From Burkholderiales bacterium (GTDB taxonomy: Bacteria > Pseudomonadota > Gammaproteobacteria > Burkholderiales > Burkholderiaceae_E), in NCBI GenBank assembly GCA_026399835.1, contig JAPLQE010000057.1, positions 1 through 64,000 on the forward strand: 64,000 nucleotides of DNA. Reading direction: 5' to 3'. Every line of letters begins with the position of its first letter. The first letter of the stretch is position 1. Shown in pieces: positions 26,380-33,569 of this stretch. The notes under the pieces were generated by a model that saw nothing but the letters and a program-made list of their open reading frames with translations, ran no database searches and was not told the DNA's origin. The position numbers and the translations under genes were made by a program.

Positions 26380-27008
26380 TCGACGTGGTGATCGTTGACG
26401 ACCACGCGCTCATCCGGCGCGGCCTGCGAGACTCGCTGACCGAGGCCGGCGACATCCGCGTGGTCGGAGAGGCCGGCGACTACGGCGCGCTGCGCCAGTT
26501 GCTGCGCGAGACGCCGTTCGACGTGCTGCTGCTGGACATCAACCTGCCGGGTCGCAGCGGCCTGGACGTGCTGCACTCGCTGGCCGAGGAGAGCACGCGC
26601 GTGCGTGCGCTTGTGCTGACGATGTACCCGGAGGATCAGTACGCGATCCGCGCGCTCAAGGCCGGGGCAATGGGCTACCTGAACAAGTCGGCCGACCCGT
26701 CGCAGATCATCACGGCGATCCGCACGCTGGCGGCGGGACGCAAGTACATCACCCCGGCGATCGCCGAGGCGCTCGCCACGCGGCTGTCAGTCGACGACTC
26801 CGAGAAGCCGCACGAGCGGCTCTCGGACCGGGAGTTCCAGACGCTGATCCGGCTGGCGGCCGGCCAGCGCCTGTCCGACATCGCCTCCGAGCTCAGCCTG
26901 TCCCCGAAGACCGTGTCGGTCTACCGGGCCAGGGTGCTCGAGAAGCTGGCGATGCAGTCGAACGCGGATCTGACGGCTTATTGCCTTAGGAACGGGCTGA
27001 TCGATTGA
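26376..27008 (+). CDS. NarL/FixJ-family response regulator
   Basis: Transcription regulator of 210 residues. Receiver with Asp 54 (V-L-L-L-D-I-N-L-P) and Lys in Y-L-N-K-S-A-D-P; C-terminal LuxR-type HTH (about 145-205: L-S-D-R-E-F-Q-T-L-I-R-L-A-A-G; I-A-S-E-L-S-L-S-P-K-T-V-S-V-Y-R-A-R). Its ATG overlaps the kinase stop. Targets are unknown; adjacency to the che operon makes motility a candidate, by inference only. Confidence 0.95.
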   Translation: MIDVVIVDDHALIRRGLRDSLTEAGDIRVVGEAGDYGALRQLLRETPFDVLLLDINLPGRSGLDVLHSLAEESTRVRALVLTMYPEDQYAIRALKAGAMGYLNKSADPSQIITAIRTLAAGRKYITPAIAEALATRLSVDDSEKPHERLSDREFQTLIRLAAGQRLSDIASELSLSPKTVSVYRARVLEKLAMQSNADLTAYCLRNGLID

Positions 27009-27012
27009 GTCA

Positions 27013-27070
27013 GCCGCCTCTCGGCGGATTCCCGTTCTCGGCGCAGCAGTGCGCCGCAAGCATGCGGCGC
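27013..27070. terminator. Cluster of hairpins between convergent genes
   Basis: CCGCC-TCTC-GGCGG (27013-27026 region) is followed by a perfect 8-base stem GCGCCGCA-AGCA-TGCGGCGC (27051-27070). A further inverted repeat (CCTGACCAGG at 27073-27082 and CCTGGTCAGG at 27107-27116) reaches into the end of the minus-strand cyclase gene. Together they fit a bidirectional terminator for the regulator gene and the cyclase gene. Confidence 0.6.
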
Positions 27071-27111
27071 CCCCTGACCAGGCTCGCCGCGGTGCGGCTC
27101 GAAACCCCTGG

Positions 27112-28761
27112 TCAGGCAATCGCGACACAGTTCTTTCCGGCGTTCTTCGCCTGGTACATGCCGTCGTCGGCCCGGCCGATCGCCGTCTCCAGCGAATCCT
27201 GCGGATCGACGCGGGTCGTGCCGGCCGAGAACGTTATGAAGATCTGCTTCGCGGCGAACATGTACACCTCGCGGGTCAGCTCCCGCTGCGCGCGCACCAG
27301 CAGTTCGCGCGCCTGCACGTCGGTCATGCCCGGCAGCAGGATCACGAACTCCTCGCCACCGTAGCGCGCCACGGTGTCGCCGGGTCGCACCTTGCCCTGG
27401 AGCAGACCGGCGAGGTGGCGCAGCGCGCCGTCGCCCGCCTGATGCCCGAGCGCGTCGTTGACCCGCTTGAAGTCATCGATGTCCAGCAGCGCGATGGCGA
27501 GCGGATCGCCGGTGGCGCGCAGGGACTGCATCGCCCGGTCGAAGGCCTGTTCGAGCCCGGCACGGTTCGCCGTGCGCGTCAGGTGGTCGGTGAGCAGACG
27601 CTCGCTGGCCTGCGCCAGTTCGCGCTCGAGCCGCTCGACCTCGCCCTCGAGGGCCTGCGCGCGTTCCGCGCGCTCGTCCAGGTCGCGGCGGGCCTCGTCG
27701 AAGGTCTGGTGGACCTGGTTCGCGTCGGCGAGCAGGCTACGCACACGCTCGGCGATCCCCTCGAGCGAATCGGCCGTCGAGATCGCCTGCAGGTGCCCGC
27801 TCAGCGTTTCACCGAACGCGGCGGTGTTGGAGCCGAGGTGCGTCATCTGCTGCACGAGATGCGGCAGCAGATCGCGCAGCGACGACACGGCGTCGCGCCG
27901 GCTGCGGGTGATCGACTGCTGGGTGACCAGCGCCTGCTGCAGCAGCGAGCGCGCGGCGGCTAGCGTGCGCCGGTCCGCGCCGTCGCGCACCGATTCGCGC
28001 ACCGCCAGCACCTGCGACTGGATCCAGCTCCCCTCCTCGGCGATCGCCTCGAAGCTGCTGCACAGCGACATCACGATCTCGACGAGCTCGGTATTGACCT
28101 TGCGGGTCTTCGCCAGGTCGCGTTGCACGACGAGCGCGGCATGGGCGGCGGCTTCGAGCGCACGTGCGTCGGCCGGCGCTTCAGCGGGCCCCTCGGCGAC
28201 GTCGGCGGCCGCCGACCGAGCGAGGACGATCGCGGGCGCAGGGCCGGTCGCCACCGCCGGGTCCATCCGCCACTGCACCAGCAGCAGCTCGAGCTGCGCA
28301 CGCAGCGCCGCGTCGTTCGCCTCGTTCTCGTGCGCGGCGGCGACCATCGCGTCGAGCCGGCGGGCCATCGGCCATTCGCGTCCGGACCGGCCGGCGGCTT
28401 CGATCACCGTGGCCAGCAGCGCGCCCCAGCGGCCGCGAGGCGTCTGCGTGCCGATCTGCAGCAGCGTGGACAGCGCCTCGGTCCAGCGCTGCTCGCGCAC
28501 CGCCGACGAGAGCCCAGCGTAGGTCCCCTCGCCCGGCTCGGCGCGCTGCGTCAGCAGCCGCACCGAGGCCTGCGCGACCTGCTCGGCATCGGCGCCGCCG
28601 CTCGGCCCGCCGACCTCCACCCAGGCCCTGCGGTAGTTGCCCGGGGTCGGCGCGAGCTTGCGCTCGGCGAGAAGACGGATCGTCGCGCGGGCGGCGTCCG
28701 TGGCCGACATCGCCAGGTTGTCGGTGCGAACGGGCGCGGTCGATGGCTGGGACAGCTTCAT
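27112..28761 (-). CDS. Diguanylate cyclase (GGDEF protein)
   Basis: Makes c-di-GMP from two GTP. The 549-residue protein has an uncharacterised helical N-terminal region (about 1-370, with a coiled-coil between 310 and 370: A-R-R-D-L-D-E-R-A-E-R-A-Q-A-L-E) and a C-terminal GGDEF domain with D-H-L-T-R-T-A-N-R-A-G-L and an intact G-G-E-E-F active site. R-P-G-D lies five residues before it, so the inhibitory I-site is intact too. No membrane helix. The ATG at 28761 overlaps the stop of the upstream receiver-GGDEF-EAL gene by four bases. Confidence 0.94.
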   Translation of the reverse strand: MKLSQPSTAPVRTDNLAMSATDAARATIRLLAERKLAPTPGNYRRAWVEVGGPSGGADAEQVAQASVRLLTQRAEPGEGTYAGLSSAVREQRWTEALSTLLQIGTQTPRGRWGALLATVIEAAGRSGREWPMARRLDAMVAAAHENEANDAALRAQLELLLVQWRMDPAVATGPAPAIVLARSAAADVAEGPAEAPADARALEAAAHAALVVQRDLAKTRKVNTELVEIVMSLCSSFEAIAEEGSWIQSQVLAVRESVRDGADRRTLAAARSLLQQALVTQQSITRSRRDAVSSLRDLLPHLVQQMTHLGSNTAAFGETLSGHLQAISTADSLEGIAERVRSLLADANQVHQTFDEARRDLDERAERAQALEGEVERLERELAQASERLLTDHLTRTANRAGLEQAFDRAMQSLRATGDPLAIALLDIDDFKRVNDALGHQAGDGALRHLAGLLQGKVRPGDTVARYGGEEFVILLPGMTDVQARELLVRAQRELTREVYMFAAKQIFITFSAGTTRVDPQDSLETAIGRADDGMYQAKNAGKNCVAIA

Positions 28762-30899
28762 GCAGCGACCTCGGTGGCAGCGACGCCGTACGCATCGGCG
28801 AAGGCGAGCGCCTCGTCGATGGGCACCGCGCGGCCGAACAGCCAGCCCTGCTGCATCGGGCAGCCGAGCTCGATCAGGACCCGGCGCTGCGCGTCGGTTT
28901 CGACGCCCTCGGCCACCACCCGCAGATGCAGGTTGGCGCCGAGCTCGACGATCGCCCGCGCCACTGCCCGGCTGCGCTCTGACGCGTCGACGTCCTGGAC
29001 GAACGAGCGATCGATCTTGAGCGTGGTCAGCGGCAGCCGCGTCAGGTAGGCGAGCGACGAGTAGCCGGTCCCGAAGTCGTCGACCGCGAGGCCGGCGCCG
29101 AGCGCGCGCAGCGCGGTCAGCTCGGCCACCGCCACCTCGGCGTCTCGCATCATCCCCGACTCCGTCAGCTCGACCTCCAGGCGATCGGCCGGTACGCCGC
29201 TCGCCTCGAGGGCCGCACGGAGCACTGCGGGCAGGCGACCGGTGCGCAGCTGCTGCGCGGACAGGTTCACCGACATCAGGCAGTCGCGGTGACCCCGACG
29301 CCGCAATGCGGCGAGCGCCTCGCACGACTCGACGACCGCCCATTCCCCGAACGGCACGATCAGGCCGGTCTCCTCGGCCAGCGGGATGAACGTGCCCGCG
29401 GGCTGGGTCTTGCCGCCGCGGACCCATCGCATCAGCGCCTCGAAGCCGACCACGCGACCGTCAGTCGCATCGACCTGCGGCTGGAAATGCATCGACAGCT
29501 CCCGTCGGGACAGTGCGTAGTGCAGGTCGCGCTCCATCTCGAGCCGATCGAGTCCAGCCCCCTCCATCAGCGGCTCGAAGGCCAGCGCAGCGTTGCCGCC
29601 GGCAGCCGAGGCCGTGCGCCGCGCGAGCTCCGAGCGGGCGATGCGCCGCGCCGGGGGCTCGTCGTCGTCGCCGACGTGGACGCCGACCGAGGCGCGCAGG
29701 AACAGCTCGCGCGAGGCGATGCGGAAAGGTTCGTGAAGCGCCTCGACCGCACGCCGCCCGATGGCGAGCGCTGCGTCGCGGTCGGCCAGCCCCTCGAGCA
29801 GCAGCGCGAACGCATCGCCGCGCAGGCTCACCACGGCTTCGATCCAGCCGTGCGCGCCGCGCTCGGCGCCGTCTGCCGACAGCCGGCGCAGCCGCTGTGC
29901 GAGCTGCACGACCAGCCGATCGGTGGACTCCTGCCCGAGCGTCTCGCCGATCTGGCGGAAGCGGTCGATGTCGAGCACCGCGAGGCCGAGCCGACCGACC
30001 GCCTGCGGGGGCCGCGGCCGCTGCAGCCGCTCGAGCAGCCAGGTCCGGTTCGGCAGGCCGGTCAGCCCGTCATAGTGGGTCAGTCGGTAGACGGCCGCGT
30101 CGCCCCCCTCGGACGGCGTCACGTCATCCACCGCGCCGCTCACCTCGAGCGCGCCGCCGGCCGTGCACAGCACCTGGTGGACATCGATGCGCAGCCGTCG
30201 CAGCCGTCCGGCGCGGGTCCGCACCTCGAGTTCGCGCTGCACCGTCGGACCGCCCGCGAGCAGGCGCGCCATCGCCCGCCGCAATCCGCGGCGGTCTCCG
30301 GGCGAGATCAGCGCGAGCAGGTGACGGTCGTGCAGCGAGGCCGGCGGATCGTGCCAGTCGAGCAGCCTGAAGAGGTCGGCGCTGCCGCGCATGCGCCGGG
30401 CGTCGGGCTGCCAGTCGAAGGCCCCGACCGGGGCGGCCTGCACCGCCGAACCCGGCGCGGCACGACCGCGTCCGGCGTCGCGCTCGAGCCGCGCCATGTG
30501 CAGCATCCGCCGGATGCGATGCGCCAGCAGCGTCCAGTTGCCCGACTTGATGCAATAGTCGGAGGCACCGGCCTCGCAGGCGCGACGCGTCGCCTCGTCC
30601 TCGTCGAGCGAGGTCAGCATCAGCACCGGGAGCGCCTCGCCGCGCGGCATCGCCCGCACCCGTCGGCAGAACTCGAAGCCGTCCATCCCCGGCATCAGGA
30701 CGTCGGCGACCACGCAGTCGATGCCGTCGGCACCGAGCGCCGCGAGCGCGTCGTCGGGCCGGTCGAAGTCGAGGACCTCGAAGCCGCGTTCGCGCAGTGC
30801 ACGGGCGGTCAGCAACAGCCCCATCGGGTCGTCGTCGACCAGTATCAGGCGCACGCCGGGCTCGGCGTCGGTCATCGGGAGGGAAGCGGCAACGGGCAT
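28758..30899 (-). CDS. Receiver-GGDEF-EAL response regulator, probable c-di-GMP phosphodiesterase
   Basis: A 713-residue three-part protein: receiver (about 12-130; acidic D-D-D, phospho-Asp in V-V-A-D-V-L-M-P), a PAS-like segment (about 150-270), a GGDEF domain whose signature has decayed to R-G-D-A-F, and an EAL domain. The EAL catalytic set is intact: F-E-A-L-M-R-W, S-V-N-L-S-A-Q-Q, E-L-T-E-S, D-D-F-G-T-G-Y-S-S, L-K-I-D and V-A-E-G-V-E-T. It should therefore hydrolyse c-di-GMP under receiver control, while the coupled cyclase makes it. The start is uncertain: ATG at 30899 or at 30875. Confidence 0.9.
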   Translation of the reverse strand: MPVAASLPMTDAEPGVRLILVDDDPMGLLLTARALRERGFEVLDFDRPDDALAALGADGIDCVVADVLMPGMDGFEFCRRVRAMPRGEALPVLMLTSLDEDEATRRACEAGASDYCIKSGNWTLLAHRIRRMLHMARLERDAGRGRAAPGSAVQAAPVGAFDWQPDARRMRGSADLFRLLDWHDPPASLHDRHLLALISPGDRRGLRRAMARLLAGGPTVQRELEVRTRAGRLRRLRIDVHQVLCTAGGALEVSGAVDDVTPSEGGDAAVYRLTHYDGLTGLPNRTWLLERLQRPRPPQAVGRLGLAVLDIDRFRQIGETLGQESTDRLVVQLAQRLRRLSADGAERGAHGWIEAVVSLRGDAFALLLEGLADRDAALAIGRRAVEALHEPFRIASRELFLRASVGVHVGDDDEPPARRIARSELARRTASAAGGNAALAFEPLMEGAGLDRLEMERDLHYALSRRELSMHFQPQVDATDGRVVGFEALMRWVRGGKTQPAGTFIPLAEETGLIVPFGEWAVVESCEALAALRRRGHRDCLMSVNLSAQQLRTGRLPAVLRAALEASGVPADRLEVELTESGMMRDAEVAVAELTALRALGAGLAVDDFGTGYSSLAYLTRLPLTTLKIDRSFVQDVDASERSRAVARAIVELGANLHLRVVAEGVETDAQRRVLIELGCPMQQGWLFGRAVPIDEALAFADAYGVAATEVAA

Positions 30900-31060
30900 G
30901 CGTTGGAGCGTCTTCTGAAGGCAGTCGTCGACTTGCGTGTTGTCGGCAGGCCCGCGGCGATCTCGATCCCTGCGGAAGCCATCGGCCGACGAACGGCCCG
31001 TGACGCCCGAAGGGGTGCAGCCGGCGTTTTTGGGGTAAGGTTGCGCCGACCCCCTGCCGC
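30900..31060. promoter_or_regulatory. Divergent gap between EAL and kinase genes
   Basis: 161 bases with starts pointing outward on both sides. GTTTTTGGGGTAAGG near 31024-31038 is the only AT-rich part and could belong to the plus-strand promoter; GGCCG-ACGAA-CGGCC near 30985-30999 is a small hairpin. No consensus promoter can be named. Confidence 0.25.
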
Positions 31061-32890
31061 ATGACCCAGCCCCTCCACCGTCTCGTGCCCCGCCGCGGCC
31101 GACGCAGTCATCGCACGACCGCACACGGCGCGGCGGCGGCGTCCTGCATCGTCCCGACGCTCGACGCCTGGGCGGCCCAGCCGGGTGCCGGCGACGGGAA
31201 CCTGCCGCTGGCCGTCCTGGCGATCGCGGTCGCCGCGCTGGGCGGCCTCGGGCTGGTGGCCGCGCGGCGCCTGTTCGCAGCCGGCCGCCGGGCCGCCGCG
31301 CCGGCCCGCGAGGCCCCTTCGGCGACGCCGCAGGTCGTGCTCCGGGGGGATGCTCCGCCCCTGCCGGCAGTCCCCCCTGCATCGCCGCTCGGCGTGCGTG
31401 CGACCGCGGAGCTCGACGTGTTCCGCCGGCTCAGCCGGGACGTGTACTGGGAGCAGGACGAGCACGGCGTCCTCACCCGTGTCGACGACGGCTCGGGCGG
31501 CTCGCCGCTCAAGCTGCGGCTCGGCGAGCACCGCTGGGACGGCGGGGCGCAGCCGCTCGAGTCGTCCGACTGGGAGGCACATCGCCACACGATCGCCCAG
31601 CGCGAGCCGTTCTCCGACTTCGCATGGGTCTGGGTGGACCCCGCCGGCCGCGTGCGCGTCGCGATCGACAGCGGGATGCCGCGCTTCGATGCATCGGGCC
31701 GGTTCACTGGCTACGCCGGGCTGTCGCGCGACGCCGGCGCCGAGACGGTCGCCGACCGGGCCCGCAGGCTGGCGATGGCCGCGCTGCTGGCGGTCGCCGA
31801 GCCGGTGGTGTGGATCGAGGCGGGCACCGGATCGACCCCCGGCTGGCATGTCATCTGGGCGAATGCCGCCGCCTGCCGGCTGTTCGACCGGACCGAGCGC
31901 GAGCTGCGCCAGGTGCCCTGCCGCGCGCTCTTCGGGCCCGACTCGCAGGCGGCGGCGGCCAGCCTCGAGCAGTCGCTGCGCGCACGCCGCGATGTACGCA
32001 TGCACGTCGACCTGTCGCGCAAGTACGGCGAGGTCCGCTCGGTGGAGGTCCGCCTCGAGCCGCTGCCTGGTGAGAGCGCGCTGCGCCCGTGCGCCGCGCT
32101 GCTGATGCACGACCGGTCGGCGGACCAGGAGCGGCTGCAGCAGGACGGCCGGGCGATCGAGCGGCTGCGCAGCAAGATGCGCGAACGCTCGCTCGAGCTC
32201 GAGGTGACGGCCAAGGAACTCGAGTCGTTCACGTACACCGTGTCGCACGACCTGCGGGCGCCGATCCGCGTCGTCGAGGGCTTCGCGCGGATCCTTCAGG
32301 AAGACTACGACGACCGGCTCGACCGCATCGGCCACGACCATCTGCAGCGGATCCTTAGCGCGGCCTCGCGGATGACGCAGATGATCGACGCACTGCTCGG
32401 GCTGTCGCGCCTGTCGGGCCAGCCGACCGTGCCCGAGCAGGTCGATCTCTCGCGGCTGGCCGACACCATCGCCGAGGAGCTGCGCGGCGCGGACGCCCAG
32501 CGCCGCGTGTCGGTGCGCGTGCAGCCCGGGCTGCTGGTCGAGGGCGACCGCACGCTGCTGCGCGTCATGCTCGAGAACCTGCTGGGCAACGCGTGGAAGT
32601 ACTCCTCCAAGCGACCCGACGCCCAGATCGAGTTCGGCTGCAGCGGTCTCGGACCGGATGCGGTCTACTGCGTCGCCGACAACGGCGAGGGGTTCGACAT
32701 GCGTTTCGCCGATCGGCTGTTCGGGGTGTTCCAGCGCCTGCACAGCGCGAGCGAGTTCCCGGGCACCGGTGTGGGGCTGGCTACCGTGCAGCGCATCGTG
32801 CGGCGCCACGGCGGCCGCGTCTGGGCCGAGTCCGAACCCGGCCGCGGCAGCCGCTTCTACTTCACGCTGTGGGAGAAAGCGGGCCGCTGA
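31061..32890 (+). CDS. PAS-domain sensor histidine kinase
   Basis: Membrane-anchored kinase of 609 residues. One hydrophobic helix lies near 48-68 (L-P-L-A-V-L-A-I-A-V-A-A-L-G-G-L-G), followed by two PAS-like regions (about 115-225 and 240-350; the second with I-W-A-N-A-A-A-C-R-L-F), a coiled segment, HisKA (phospho-His in T-Y-T-V-S-H-D-L-R-A-P-I) and HATPase (N-L-L-G-N-A-W-K-Y-S-S-K; D-N-G-E-G-F; G-T-G-V-G-L-A-T-V). This resembles phytochrome-like bacterial kinases without the GAF/PHY part. Its end overlaps the end of the convergent ANTAR regulator by 29 bases. No dedicated partner gene follows on its strand. Confidence 0.93.
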   Translation: MTQPLHRLVPRRGRRSHRTTAHGAAAASCIVPTLDAWAAQPGAGDGNLPLAVLAIAVAALGGLGLVAARRLFAAGRRAAAPAREAPSATPQVVLRGDAPPLPAVPPASPLGVRATAELDVFRRLSRDVYWEQDEHGVLTRVDDGSGGSPLKLRLGEHRWDGGAQPLESSDWEAHRHTIAQREPFSDFAWVWVDPAGRVRVAIDSGMPRFDASGRFTGYAGLSRDAGAETVADRARRLAMAALLAVAEPVVWIEAGTGSTPGWHVIWANAAACRLFDRTERELRQVPCRALFGPDSQAAAASLEQSLRARRDVRMHVDLSRKYGEVRSVEVRLEPLPGESALRPCAALLMHDRSADQERLQQDGRAIERLRSKMRERSLELEVTAKELESFTYTVSHDLRAPIRVVEGFARILQEDYDDRLDRIGHDHLQRILSAASRMTQMIDALLGLSRLSGQPTVPEQVDLSRLADTIAEELRGADAQRRVSVRVQPGLLVEGDRTLLRVMLENLLGNAWKYSSKRPDAQIEFGCSGLGPDAVYCVADNGEGFDMRFADRLFGVFQRLHSASEFPGTGVGLATVQRIVRRHGGRVWAESEPGRGSRFYFTLWEKAGR

Positions 32891-33569
32891 GCAGCGTGGC
32901 CGCCGCGACGATCTCGGCGCCCAGCGCGCTCTCGCTGCGGCCGCGCCCCGCCGCCATCGACGCCAGCATCCGGCGCGCCGCGACCGGCGAGAGCCTGTGC
33001 CGCTCCATGAGGATACCGATGGCGACCGACTCGGGCGCATGCTCGCCGTTAACGCTGCGCGCACGCTCGATCAGGTCGACCGCGGCACCGAACGCATCGG
33101 ACACCGGCACGGTCGCCGGCATCGTCTCGAACGGGAACGACACCGCGGGCTCGCCCGCGGCGCCGGAATCGGCCGGTGCGGCGGACTCGGCCCGCGAGCC
33201 CGAGCGTGCGAGCGCCGACTCGACCGCCGGCACGATCTGCCGGACGTCGAGTGGCTTGACCAGGTAGGCGAGCGCGCCGAACTCGACCGCCTGCCTGACG
33301 ATGCGCTCGTCGTTGAACGCCGACAGGAACATGAACGGGGTGCCGACGTGGTCGCGCAGGTACGCCGCCACGTCGAGACCGGTCTTGCCGTTCATCCGCA
33401 TGTCGAGGAGCGCCAGATCGGGGTGCCGCTCGCGGGCCAGCAGGATCGCATCGTCACCGTTGTCGGCCTCGACCACGTCGTAGCCGGCGGTCTTCAGACC
33501 GTGCACCAGCGTCGCCAGCACCAGCCGGTCGTCGTCGCATACCAGGATCGTCGCGCGGACGTCGCTCAT
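32862..33569 (-). CDS. Response regulator with RNA-binding ANTAR domain
   Basis: A 235-residue two-domain regulator. The receiver has D-D-D at 12-14 and phospho-Asp 56 (L-A-L-L-D-M-R-M). The C-terminal part (about 150-215) matches ANTAR: D-L-I-E-R-A-R, then A-I-G-I-L-M-E-R-H-R-L-S-P-V-A-A-R-R-M-L. ANTAR proteins such as AmiR and NasR bind paired RNA hairpins and prevent termination, so output is probably post-initiation. AGAGGT ahead of the ATG; the start overlaps the stop of the upstream HWE-type kinase by four bases, its likely partner. Confidence 0.9.
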   Translation of the reverse strand: MSDVRATILVCDDDRLVLATLVHGLKTAGYDVVEADNGDDAILLARERHPDLALLDMRMNGKTGLDVAAYLRDHVGTPFMFLSAFNDERIVRQAVEFGALAYLVKPLDVRQIVPAVESALARSGSRAESAAPADSGAAGEPAVSFPFETMPATVPVSDAFGAAVDLIERARSVNGEHAPESVAIGILMERHRLSPVAARRMLASMAAGRGRSESALGAEIVAAATLLSGPLSPTA

